DNA from: Magnetovibrio sp.
GTDB taxonomy: Bacteria > Pseudomonadota > Alphaproteobacteria > Rhodospirillales > Casp-alpha2
DNA: 64,000 nucleotides
Direction of reading: 5' to 3'
Assembly (NCBI GenBank): GCA_002690705.1
Contig: NZFO01000011.1
Span: 185,062 to 249,061, forward strand
The notes under the pieces were generated by a model. That model searched no databases. It had not been told where the DNA came from and saw only the letters and a list, made by a program, of their open reading frames with translations. Made by a program: the position numbers and the translations under genes. Positions 55,105 to 63,386 of the stretch are shown here, piece by piece; the first letter of the stretch is position 1; each line of letters begins with the position of its first letter.

Positions 55105-55845
55105 TCAAACAATTTCGTTCATATAAGTATGTGCGCAAGTATTACATAGACTGAGGCGATACTCTACGGGAGCACCGTCCAGACTTTCAGCAATTCGCGT
55201 GATCCCTAAAACTGGTGCGCCTTGTTTCAAGCCTAAATAAAGTGAGGTTTCTTGGTTAGCTGACGTTGCGTAGATATTTTCTATCGCTTTGTGAATAGTC
55301 ACTCCATAAGTTTTTTCAAAAAAGTGATAAAGTTCATTTGGCACGTTGTCGTTTTCGGACAGGCCGGGGAATAATTTAGAGGGAACTACAATGCGCTCCA
55401 TGATTACGGGTTTTCCATAGAGCCTTCTAACCCTTCGAATAACAACTACATGGGCATTACTGCCAAGTTTAAGGTTATGAAGTTCGTGCCGTTCACCGCG
55501 TCTTAACTGACATGAGATCAAGCGGCTGGTCTCGGGCATTTGTCTCGTAAAGTTTTGGTCAACTAGGTGAAAAAAATGGAAGAGCTCGCGCTGGGGCGTG
55601 TGGGTTGCCACAAATGTGCCTTTACCTTGATGTCGGACCACCAGATTATTCGCAACTAAACCGTCCAATGCTTTCCGGACAGTGCCCTGACTGACTGCAA
55701 ACTCGTCAGCTAATGCCGTTTCGCTTGGCAATAAATCACCGGGTTTCCAGAGGCCGAGTGCGATACGCTGGAGCAAATGTCCGCGAATTTGAGCATACAG
55801 GGGAGCTTGTCCGGTTGTTAGTATCGCTTTAAATCCGAAATTCAT
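55105..55845 (-). CDS. GntR-family regulator, HutC/UTRA type
   Basis: This 246-residue regulator has an N-terminal winged-helix DNA-binding domain (about 12-80: LYAQIRGHLLQRI, LPSETALADEFAVSQGTVRKALDGL, RHQGKGTFV) and a C-terminal UTRA effector domain (about 95-240: VIRRVRRLYGKPVIMERIVVP, SLYLGLKQGAPVLGI). UTRA regulators bind small metabolites. It is divergent from the UxaA-family genes, with a 141-base gap, so it most likely controls them. A sulfonate intermediate is the inferred ligand. Confidence 0.88.
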   Translation of the reverse strand: MNFGFKAILTTGQAPLYAQIRGHLLQRIALGLWKPGDLLPSETALADEFAVSQGTVRKALDGLVANNLVVRHQGKGTFVATHTPQRELFHFFHLVDQNFTRQMPETSRLISCQLRRGERHELHNLKLGSNAHVVVIRRVRRLYGKPVIMERIVVPSKLFPGLSENDNVPNELYHFFEKTYGVTIHKAIENIYATSANQETSLYLGLKQGAPVLGITRIAESLDGAPVEYRLSLCNTCAHTYMNEIV

Positions 55846-55861
55846 ATATAAGAGTTATAGG

Positions 55862-55939
55862 ATTAGATTGACTAATTCAAGTGACGCAAACTACACTTAG
55901 GAAATAACGCTATGAACAAATTGAGATCAAGTGACTAAT
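55862..55939. promoter_or_regulatory. Candidate operator in the GntR-suyA gap
   Basis: ATTAG at 55862-55866 and CTAAT at 55872-55876 form an inverted repeat spaced by five bases. The heptamer GACTAAT occurs again at 55933-55939, both within the divergent promoter region. GntR-type proteins often bind such palindromes. This is a pattern only. Confidence 0.3.
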
Positions 55940-55986
55940 CTTAAATGTGAATTGTTACCTTGGGCTCATAATAATGGGAGGATACA

Positions 55987-56274
55987 TTGTCGTCACCAGA
56001 TTTTCTCGTGCATGATTCAACCGACGTTGTCGGCGTGGCTGTGGTCGAAGGTATAAAAAAAGGACAAACCTTGACCGGCTGGGTTATGGACAAAGATAAG
56101 ACAATTAAAATTAAATGCATTAATGCGATTCCGCTCGGACATAAAATTGCTTTGAAGACTTTGAAGGATGGGGAAACTGTTCTGAAGTATGGCCATGATA
56201 TTGGCATGATGGTCTCGGCAGTTGCTAAAGGCGGGCACGTTCACACTCAAAATTGCAAGACAAAACGGTGGTAA
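55987..56274 (+). CDS. suyA: UxaA-family small subunit (SAF domain), likely sulfolactate sulfo-lyase alpha
   Basis: This 95-residue single SAF domain is the small half of the altronate dehydratase family. It shows [56 protein letters not shown] and the C-terminal TKRW. From memory this matches SuyA of (2R)-3-sulfolactate sulfo-lyase more than altronate or galactarate dehydratase. SuyAB releases sulfite from R-sulfolactate, leaving pyruvate. The start is TTG at 55987 with GGAGG six bases upstream. The large subunit follows after two bases. The assignment is supported by comC- and hpsN-like neighbours. Confidence 0.65.
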   Translation: MSSPDFLVHDSTDVVGVAVVEGIKKGQTLTGWVMDKDKTIKIKCINAIPLGHKIALKTLKDGETVLKYGHDIGMMVSAVAKGGHVHTQNCKTKRW

Positions 56275-56276
56275 GT

Positions 56277-57602
56277 ATGGCATCAGTAAAGAAAATTTCT
56301 GTAAAAAAAAGCTCAACACGCAAAGCACCGCGTGCTGTTCCCCCCGGCGCGCCTGAGGTGCATCAGTTAGTTGAGAACGCGCCAGTCATAGTGCCGAGCC
56401 CACGTTATGCGAAGACGCGCTCCGCAGGTGTAAAAAGTAAGCCTACTTTCATGGGTTTTCGTCGTGAAAATGGCCGCGTAGGTGTGCGAAATCACGTTGT
56501 CATCTTGCCACTAGACGATCTTTCCAACGCGGCTTGTGAGGCGGTTGCTCATAATATCAAAGGTACGTTAGCGATCCCCCATCCATATGGAAGATTACAA
56601 TTTGGTGCCGATCTGGACTTACATTTCCGCACACTCATTGGCACAGGGGCGAACCCTAACGTGGCTGCTGTGATTGTCATTGGGATCGAGCCGGGCTGGA
56701 CTCAGAAAGTGGTCGACGGAATTAGCAAAACTGGTAAGCCGGTGGCTGGTTATTGTATTGAGCAGAATGGTGATCATAAGGTTATTGCTGCTGCTAGCCG
56801 TCAGGCAAAGGAATTTTTACATTGGGCCTCTGAACTGCAACGTGAAGAATGTGGAGCAGATGATCTCTGGGTCTCGGTAAAATGTGGCGAATCTGATACG
56901 ACGTCTGGACTGGGTTCAAATCCCACAGTAGGGAACTTTATAGACAAAATGGATGCATGGGGCGCTACAACTTGTTTTGGCGAGACATCAGAAATTACGG
57001 GGGCGGAGATGGTCTGTGCATCGCGTGCAGCGACGCCTGCTATCGGAAAAAAATTCCTGCGGACCTTTCAAGCGTACATGGATGAGGTGATTGAACCTCA
57101 CAAAACGTCAGATCTCTCCGATAGTCAGCCGACGAAAGGTAATATTCAGGGCGGGTTGACGACTATTGAGGAAAAAGCTTTTGGAAATTTAGAAAAAATT
57201 GGAAAAAAAGCACGGTACGTTGACGTGTTGACTCCAGCTGAGCAGCCTAAGAAAGGTCCGGGTCTCTATTTTATGGACACGTCCTCTGCTGCCGCAGAAT
57301 GTGTTACGTTGCAGGCAGCAGCAGGGTTTGTGGTCCACCTCTTTCCGACAGGGCAAGGCAATGTTGTTGGTAATCCAATCGAACCGGTAATTAAGCTGAC
57401 AGCGAATCCGAGAACGGTGCGAACGATGAAGGAACATATCGATTATGATTGCTCAGGTATCTTCCGTCGCGAGATGAATATGAACATAGCTGGTGATGGT
57501 CTGATCGACATGTGCATCCGCGTTTGTAATGGGCGTCAAACAGCTGCTGAGGCCCTTGGGCACCGACAGTTTGTCCTTACTAAGCTGTATCGAAGTGCAT
57601 AA
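56277..57602 (+). CDS. suyB: UxaA-family large subunit, likely sulfolactate sulfo-lyase beta, with basic N-terminal extension
   Basis: The 441-residue large subunit has the family core from about residue 59: [88 protein letters not shown] and [19 protein letters not shown]. These segments fit SuyB. The first 58 residues are an unusual Lys/Ala/Pro-rich extension ([18 protein letters not shown]). ATG 56277 is preferred over an upstream frame start at 56253 that overlaps suyA. A strong terminator follows. The altronate-dehydratase-type alternative remains open. Confidence 0.65.
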   Translation: MASVKKISVKKSSTRKAPRAVPPGAPEVHQLVENAPVIVPSPRYAKTRSAGVKSKPTFMGFRRENGRVGVRNHVVILPLDDLSNAACEAVAHNIKGTLAIPHPYGRLQFGADLDLHFRTLIGTGANPNVAAVIVIGIEPGWTQKVVDGISKTGKPVAGYCIEQNGDHKVIAAASRQAKEFLHWASELQREECGADDLWVSVKCGESDTTSGLGSNPTVGNFIDKMDAWGATTCFGETSEITGAEMVCASRAATPAIGKKFLRTFQAYMDEVIEPHKTSDLSDSQPTKGNIQGGLTTIEEKAFGNLEKIGKKARYVDVLTPAEQPKKGPGLYFMDTSSAAAECVTLQAAAGFVVHLFPTGQGNVVGNPIEPVIKLTANPRTVRTMKEHIDYDCSGIFRREMNMNIAGDGLIDMCIRVCNGRQTAAEALGHRQFVLTKLYRSA

Positions 57603-57637
57603 TTTATAGGCGAGTTAGATAGAACAAGCTTATCGTG

Positions 57638-57675
57638 AAACTGGGGGCAATCTGCTATTGCCCTCAGTTTTTTGT
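57638..57675 (+). terminator. Rho-independent terminator after suyB
   Basis: AACTGGGGGCAA pairs with TTGCCCTCAGTT around a 7-base loop, with a small bulge, and is followed by a run of T. It closes the suyAB unit. Confidence 0.85.
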
Positions 57676-57708
57676 ATCTAAAGGCTCCAAATAAGCTAAT
57701 GGCTGGTT

Positions 57709-58872
57709 GTGCGAATTAAACATATATTTGAAACGACGATTTCATTATCCTCGACCATGCGGAATACGGTTATGGATTTTTACGAATGAACGTAAGCGTG
57801 GCAGCTATCGTGACTGATGTAACTCGCGATAGTAGGCCAGTGATTGGTTACGGTTTCAACTCGAACGGTCGTTACGCTCAAAGCGAAGTCCTCCGGCATC
57901 GCCTGATTCCAAAGATACTTGAAGTTAATTTTAAGACCTTATTGGATAACAATGGTAATTTAGACCCATTTAAGGTGTAAAATTACATGATGACTAATGA
58001 AAACCCGGGTGGCCATGGTGAGCGAGCTTTCGCGGCTGGGGCTCTCGATGTGGCATGTTGGGATATTGTTGGGAAATTAGAAGAAAAGCCTTTGTATAAA
58101 GTCTTTGCTGAGCGGTACAACTATGGAAATTTTGACACACAAGTCGCTGTTTACCCGGGCGGTCGATACTACTACCCAGAGGGGGGGACTGATCTAAATG
58201 ATGAGAGGCAGGGGTACCGCGATGCAGGATACCTGTTAATGAAAATGACAATTGGCGATGCTTCAATCGCTAAAGATCTAGCACGGATTGAGTCAGTGTT
58301 AAAAGTTACGGGTGAGGGAAAATGCCTAGCTGTGGACGCTAACGCGAGTATTTCTTTAGATCAAGCATTGGAATACGTTAACGCTATAAGCGATTACAAG
58401 CTGGCTTGGTTTGAAGAACCCGTTGACCCACTTGATTACGGTGCAATTGGGGGGTCATGCAAGGTTGGTGCGACTCTGGTCGCAACTGGAGAGAGTCTAT
58501 TTTCAATAATAGATGCAGAAAATTTACTCCGATATGGGGGGTTAAGGCGTGATAGGGACTGGCTACAATTTGATCCGTCGTTAATGTATGGACCAAGCCA
58601 ATCTATAACAGCAGTGAGAATGAGGCGAGTTTACGGCTCGTCGTCGCGCCGCCATGGACCACACGGCGGCCAGCAATTGGGGTTGCACTTGGCTGCTGGT
58701 CTTCAGCTGGTGGAACTGAGACCTATCTACTCGTGTTTCAGCCCTTCGGGGGTTTTGGCGATGATGTCATGATAGTAAACGGAATGGTTAGCCTGCCGCG
58801 AGGTCGTGGTATTGGTGTTGAAAGTATGAGTCAGCTCTTTAAAATTGTATTGAAACCGTTAAGTGAGGGGTG
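57709..58872 (+). pseudogene. tarD: Decayed D(-)-tartrate dehydratase (enolase superfamily)
   Basis: A mandelate-racemase/enolase superfamily enzyme close to TarD can be reassembled. GTG 57709 begins RIKHIFETTISLSSTMRN, then shifts frame near 57780 into SVAAIVTDVTRDSRPVIGYGFNSNGRY. TAA at 57978-57980 interrupts LDPFKV before MMTNENPGGHGERAF. The barrel follows (LMKMTIGDASIAKDLARIE, AVDANASISLDQ, WFEEPVDPLDY, ATGESLFS, YGGLRRDRDWLQFD, HGPHGG). Near 58700 another shift is needed to reach GGTETYLLVFQPFGGFGDD and the end at 58872. Three or more lesions make it non-functional. It interrupts the sulfonate-like cluster. Confidence 0.8.
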
Positions 58873-58876
58873 AATC

Positions 58877-59869
58877 ATGGTTCGGGTTTCTCTTGAGCAT
58901 CTTCATGAACTAATAACACGCGCTTTGGTGCGTGCTGGCACAGACCCGAGTATCGCCCAGACAGTGGCAGATGCTTTGATTGCCGCAGAGGGTGATGGAC
59001 TTCGTTCTCATGGTTTGGGTAGAGTTAAGAGTTATGCAGGGCAGGTCGTTTCAGGTAAAGTAGATGGAAAAGCAGAACCAGAATTGTCTGAGCCTGCTGG
59101 GGCGGTGATAAAAGTTGATGCGAAATCAGGGTTTGCCTATCCGGCGATCAAGCTGGGATTGGATCGAGCGTCAGAACTGGTAAAGGAAAATGGAGTCGCA
59201 TGTGTTTCTGTCGGTAACTCGCATCATTCTGGAGCGTTTGGCTATCACGTAGAACGAATGGCAGAGAGAGGACTGTTCACATTGGCCTTTTCAAACTCGC
59301 CTGCTGGTATTGCACCATGGGGCGGAAAAACGCCCTTGTTTGGCACAAACCCTGTTGCCTTTGGGTGTCCTCGACGAGATCATCTACCGTTTGTTGTCGA
59401 CCTATCGCTTGCAAAGGTTGCTCGCGGTAAAATCAAGATGGCTGCTGACAAAGGTGAGAGTATTCCAGAAGGTTGGGCCGTAGATGCAGCTGGTAATCCG
59501 ACTACAGATGCGAAAGCGGCGATGCAAGGGTCGAACATCCCTTTAGGTGATGCGAAGGGATATGCGTTAGTGCTAGTGGTAGAAATATTGTCGGCCGTTC
59601 TCACTGGATCCAATTTTGGTTGGGAAGCCACCTCATTCTTTACTGTTGACGGACCGCCGCCTCACGTGGGGCAACTTTTTATTGTTTTCGATGCAAAAAA
59701 ATTTGCTATCGCTGGATTTGAAGATCGCATTGATCTTCTGTTTTCCACGATATTGGAGCAGTCGGGAACCCGACTTCCGGGGGAACGAAGACTGAGAATT
59801 CGTGAGGATAACAAACGTTATGGGGTTGAAGTAGATGACCAATTGATGGCTTTTCTAAAAACCATATAG
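58877..59869 (+). CDS. comC: Malate/lactate dehydrogenase-2 family oxidoreductase, likely (R)-sulfolactate dehydrogenase ComC-like
   Basis: This 330-residue member of the Ldh family (MdhB/YlbC/ComC fold) reduces or oxidises 2-hydroxy acids with NAD(P)H. Motifs are ADALIAAEGDGLRSHGLGRV, GNSHHSGAFGYHVERMAERG, APWGGKTPLFGTNPVAFGCPR, DLSLAKVARGKI and GDAKGYALVLVVEIL. The overall pattern and the neighbours suyAB and hpsN suggest ComC, which interconverts sulfopyruvate and (R)-sulfolactate. Substrate is inferred. It starts 4 bases after the tarD remnant. Confidence 0.7.
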   Translation: MVRVSLEHLHELITRALVRAGTDPSIAQTVADALIAAEGDGLRSHGLGRVKSYAGQVVSGKVDGKAEPELSEPAGAVIKVDAKSGFAYPAIKLGLDRASELVKENGVACVSVGNSHHSGAFGYHVERMAERGLFTLAFSNSPAGIAPWGGKTPLFGTNPVAFGCPRRDHLPFVVDLSLAKVARGKIKMAADKGESIPEGWAVDAAGNPTTDAKAAMQGSNIPLGDAKGYALVLVVEILSAVLTGSNFGWEATSFFTVDGPPPHVGQLFIVFDAKKFAIAGFEDRIDLLFSTILEQSGTRLPGERRLRIREDNKRYGVEVDDQLMAFLKTI

Positions 59870-60014
59870 CTATCATGAATTTGGCAGCAATTGGGCCCTG
59901 TTCAGGAGATGGTTATATTGGTGGTAAAAGTCCCGTGGAGTATCGTGGCAAGATAGCGTCGATGGTCAGTTGGCACTAAAAGACGCTTCAATTGCCATTT
60001 GTTTTAAAAACTGC

Positions 60015-61634
60015 TCAGGCTTTATTTGAATCTTCTATTATCATATCGGCGGCTTTTTCTGCAATCATGATGGTTGGAGCATTCGTATTACCTGATACGA
60101 TGGTAGGCATGATAGACGCGTCAACGACACGAAGGCATTCAACCCCATAAACTCGTAAGCGCTCATTCACAACGGAACCCTTATCCGATCCCATCTTACA
60201 GGTGCTCGTCGGGTGATATATTGTTTGACCAATATTGCGGGCGCTCTGCAGAAGCTCTTCATCAGTCTTGACTTCAGGACCAGGTTGGTGCTCGCGAATA
60301 ATGAATCTCTTAAATGATTTTGTCTCAACCAATTGACGTGTGTACTTAAGGGCATCTACAGCGGTCTGGCAGTCACGTGACGTTGAGAGGTAATTTGGGT
60401 AGATAGCGGGATACGCGGAAGGGTCGGCAGATTTAATTTCAATGCGCCCCCTACTCTCCGGACGCAATTGGCAAACTGATAACGTCACGCCTTGGAATGG
60501 ATGCATTGTTATCCCAGGCTTGTCAGCACTAAGAGGTTGAAAGTGATATTGGATATCTGGAGTTTCTAGATCCGGCTGGGATTTTGCAAAAATACATACC
60601 TGAGAAGCTCCCATGCTAACTGGTCCTGTGCGATTTAGAAGATATTGGGCACCCATTATAGCTCGTCGTAATGGATTATTAATTTCGCGATTAAGTGTAG
60701 GAACGTTAACTTCATAGACTGTTCGGATTTGTAGGTGGTCTTGAAGGTTTTGCCCTACTCCGGGCAGTTCCTTAATTATTTGAATGTTTAATCTTTGCAA
60801 TAATTCTCTTGGACCAATACCTGATAACTGAAGGATTTGTGGCGAGCCGATGGCACCAGCTGAGAGAATTACTTCTCCACCCGTCTTAATATTGAATTGT
60901 TGTTGTCTTCCCTTTATTGAAATAGCAATTCCCGAGGCTCGCGAGCCTGTGAGGATTACTCTTTCTACTAAAGCGTTGGTAACAGTGTCTAAATTTTTGC
61001 GATGCTTAATGGGGTGAAGAAATGCTTTTGCAGCAGAACATCGCAAGCCATTTCGTGCAGTTTGCTGAAAATAACCGGCTCCCTCCTGATCTCCGGCATT
61101 GAAATCTGCTGAACGTGAAACGCCAAGTTCACCTGCAGCATTAATTAGTGCTTCGCAAATATCACGTTTAGCTCGCATGTTTTGGACTGACAGCCCTCCA
61201 CCAACACCATGGTATTGATCCATGCCATTTTCTTGATCCTCAGATTTCATAAAATATGGTAAAATATCATCATATGACCATCCAGCATTACCTAACTGCC
61301 GCCAATGATCATAGTCCTCACGCTGACCACGAATATAGAGCAAACCATTAATTGAACTCGAGCCACCCAGCGTTTTTCCTCTAGGCCAGTCAATGGTTCG
61401 ATTATTTAATCCAGGATCAGGTTCTGTTTTATAACTCCAGTCGGTCATTGGGTTGTGAAGTGTTTTAAAATAACCAACGGGAATGTGAATCCAAGGGTAC
61501 CAATCACGTCCACCGGCCTCGAGCAGAAGTACGCGTTTCGATGAGTTCAAGGTAAGGCGATTAGCCAATACACATCCCGCAGAGCCGGCGCCGGCAATAA
61601 TATAATCGTATTCGGATAGACTAGTTTTAATCAT
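60015..61634 (-). CDS. GMC-family FAD oxidoreductase, second copy
   Basis: This 539-residue choline dehydrogenase-like flavoprotein has the FAD motif IIAGAGSAGCVLANRL, then RGKTLGGSSSINGLLYIRG, LSAGAIGSPQILQLSGIG, and the catalytic pair in YHPTSTCKMG (His) and SGNTNAPTIMIAEKA (Asn). It is convergent with the dehydrogenase gene and divergent from the IclR gene, which probably controls it. A role in alcohol or polyol oxidation for this locus is plausible. The substrate is unknown. It is related to, but clearly distinct from, the copy at 13343. Confidence 0.85.
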   Translation of the reverse strand: MIKTSLSEYDYIIAGAGSAGCVLANRLTLNSSKRVLLLEAGGRDWYPWIHIPVGYFKTLHNPMTDWSYKTEPDPGLNNRTIDWPRGKTLGGSSSINGLLYIRGQREDYDHWRQLGNAGWSYDDILPYFMKSEDQENGMDQYHGVGGGLSVQNMRAKRDICEALINAAGELGVSRSADFNAGDQEGAGYFQQTARNGLRCSAAKAFLHPIKHRKNLDTVTNALVERVILTGSRASGIAISIKGRQQQFNIKTGGEVILSAGAIGSPQILQLSGIGPRELLQRLNIQIIKELPGVGQNLQDHLQIRTVYEVNVPTLNREINNPLRRAIMGAQYLLNRTGPVSMGASQVCIFAKSQPDLETPDIQYHFQPLSADKPGITMHPFQGVTLSVCQLRPESRGRIEIKSADPSAYPAIYPNYLSTSRDCQTAVDALKYTRQLVETKSFKRFIIREHQPGPEVKTDEELLQSARNIGQTIYHPTSTCKMGSDKGSVVNERLRVYGVECLRVVDASIMPTIVSGNTNAPTIMIAEKAADMIIEDSNKA

Positions 61635-61816
61635 TAATCATTCTTTATGTATAGCGTGACCCAATCCTCTTCTAATTTTAGGCACAATAAAATTATTTAT
61701 TTCACAAAAATATTACATTAAAAATACATAAACCTATTAATAGTGAGTTAATTATGTTCATTAACCACGTCTAATCAACAATCCAAATTTTTAATATATA
61801 ATATCGTAAAGAAAAG

Positions 61817-62605
61817 ATGTTTGAGATGAAAGTCGGGTCAGAAAACGGATCGAGATCTATTCGGGTTCTTGAATTATTGGAAGCCCTTGTCAAAGCGGAT
61901 CGTCCTTTGCGTGTTGCGGACCTCATGGTGATTACTGGGCTGCCTAAGGCGACTGTCCATCGACTAGCAGGGCTTCTTGAAAACACTGGTTTCCTTGAAC
62001 CGGATTTGGGAACCAAAGGTGTGACCATTGGCCATCGCGGCCGTGATTTAGCGCTGGGACTTATGTCCATGGAGGGGCGTAACGGATATCGGCACCGCAT
62101 ACTTGCCGATCTCTCGGCAGAGATAGGAGAAACCTGTAATCTCAATGTTCCGGTAGGTAGCGAAATTCTCTATTTGGACCGGGTTGAGACCCAGTGGCCA
62201 TTACGTACTGAATTAGCAGTGGGGACGCGCGTGCCCTTGCATTGCACTGCGAGCGGAAAACTATACTTAGCGTCAATGCCTGCTGCTAAGAGAATGAATC
62301 TAATAAACTCCTTGGCACTAGACTCACGTACGCAGAATACCATCACCACCGCTAAAAAGCTAGCGGAGGAGGTTGAAGCCGTCAGGCTGTCGAAAATTGG
62401 CACGGATAATGAGGAATTTGTTACGGGGCTAGTCGCGGCGGGGGTCCCGATCACTGATAAAACAGGGCGTCTGGCTGCGGTCTTAGCATTTCACGTTCCT
62501 GCGTTTCGTATGGATATGAATGAAGCATTAACGTTTTTACCTGCTTTACAGCGGGCGGCTTTAAAGCTTTCTGCTGAGTTTGTGGGGCCTATTAATGTTG
62601 AGTAG
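61817..62605 (+). CDS. IclR-family transcriptional regulator
   Basis: This 262-residue regulator has an N-terminal winged helix (about 12-70: SIRVLELLEALVKADRPLRVADLMVITGLPKATVHRLAGLLE) and a C-terminal effector domain (about 85-255: LNVPVGSEILYLDRVETQWPLR, GTRVPLHCTASGKLYLA). IclR proteins bind catabolic intermediates. It diverges from the GMC oxidoreductase across a very AT-rich 182-base gap. The hpsN-like gene lies 780 bases downstream. It may control either or both. Confidence 0.88.
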   Translation: MFEMKVGSENGSRSIRVLELLEALVKADRPLRVADLMVITGLPKATVHRLAGLLENTGFLEPDLGTKGVTIGHRGRDLALGLMSMEGRNGYRHRILADLSAEIGETCNLNVPVGSEILYLDRVETQWPLRTELAVGTRVPLHCTASGKLYLASMPAAKRMNLINSLALDSRTQNTITTAKKLAEEVEAVRLSKIGTDNEEFVTGLVAAGVPITDKTGRLAAVLAFHVPAFRMDMNEALTFLPALQRAALKLSAEFVGPINVE

Positions 62606-63386
62606 GTTTTGTTCACAGCATTATAAGGACTATTTAAAGTCCAATGTAATTTTTGGTTTACCGCCCTCCAGAAAAGACGCAGAACTATTGGTTAATCGCT
62701 CGTCAATTTGTCTCCACGGAAGAAGGATCAGTGTTTGGTTGGGCTCTTAGTGCGTGGCGCGAGTTTAAACCCATTGTGACTGGTGTTACAGTTTAAGCAG
62801 TATTTTTCATAGGGAGTTGGTGAGCACTAAAAAGGTGATATCCCATATGACGGTCTGCATACATATTTTAGTTCCGTCTGATAATCCGGATCTTTTAATC
62901 TGCCAATCCATCAGTGATTGAGTTATGGTGTTTTGAATTAATCTCTTATCGGGTTGAATCACTATTTGGGTTTATATCGCTCACTTTGGTAAATTTTGTG
63001 TAACTAAGATCAACAAGTTGGGTGGTGTCCCAATATTCTAAATAACCTTTTTTTGGAGTGTTAGCGGGGTTGGTAACGGCATTATTGGATGCTGCTGTTC
63101 CCATTCTGGGTTTATTGTGTTGATCCATCAGATTAAAATCACCTTTGTAAGCCCTCGAGAGTTAAAATTGATTACAACTAAAGGGTCTCTGACTCCGCAT
63201 TTAAACAGGCAGCAAAAATGTTTATAGAACTTGCTAATTTGGGTGGTGCACGTGACACAATGGGGGTCCCGTTCCCCGCAAGTTTCTCGATGTTATCAAC
63301 CATCAAGCGTGTTGATTCTCGACTTTATAAGCGCTTACATATAAGGATCTGAGGTACGGTACCTGTGTAGAAGGAGCAGTTCAGAG
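62606..63386. other. Gap between iclR and hpsN with several unassigned short frames
   Basis: There is no confident gene. Frames worth noting are: plus 62653-62796, a 47-codon product (RPPEKTQNYWLIARQF...) with a TTG start; minus 63128-62946, a 60-codon ATG frame with AAAGGTG upstream and an Asn/Thr-rich product; and plus 63191-63352, 53 codons (KMFIELANLGGARDTMG). They may be remnants of deleted genes. None matches a family I recognise. Confidence 0.35.

Noticed and set aside
54943-55149. 68-codon plus-strand frame
   Set aside because: It overlaps the 3' end of the GntR gene antisense and shows no conserved features.
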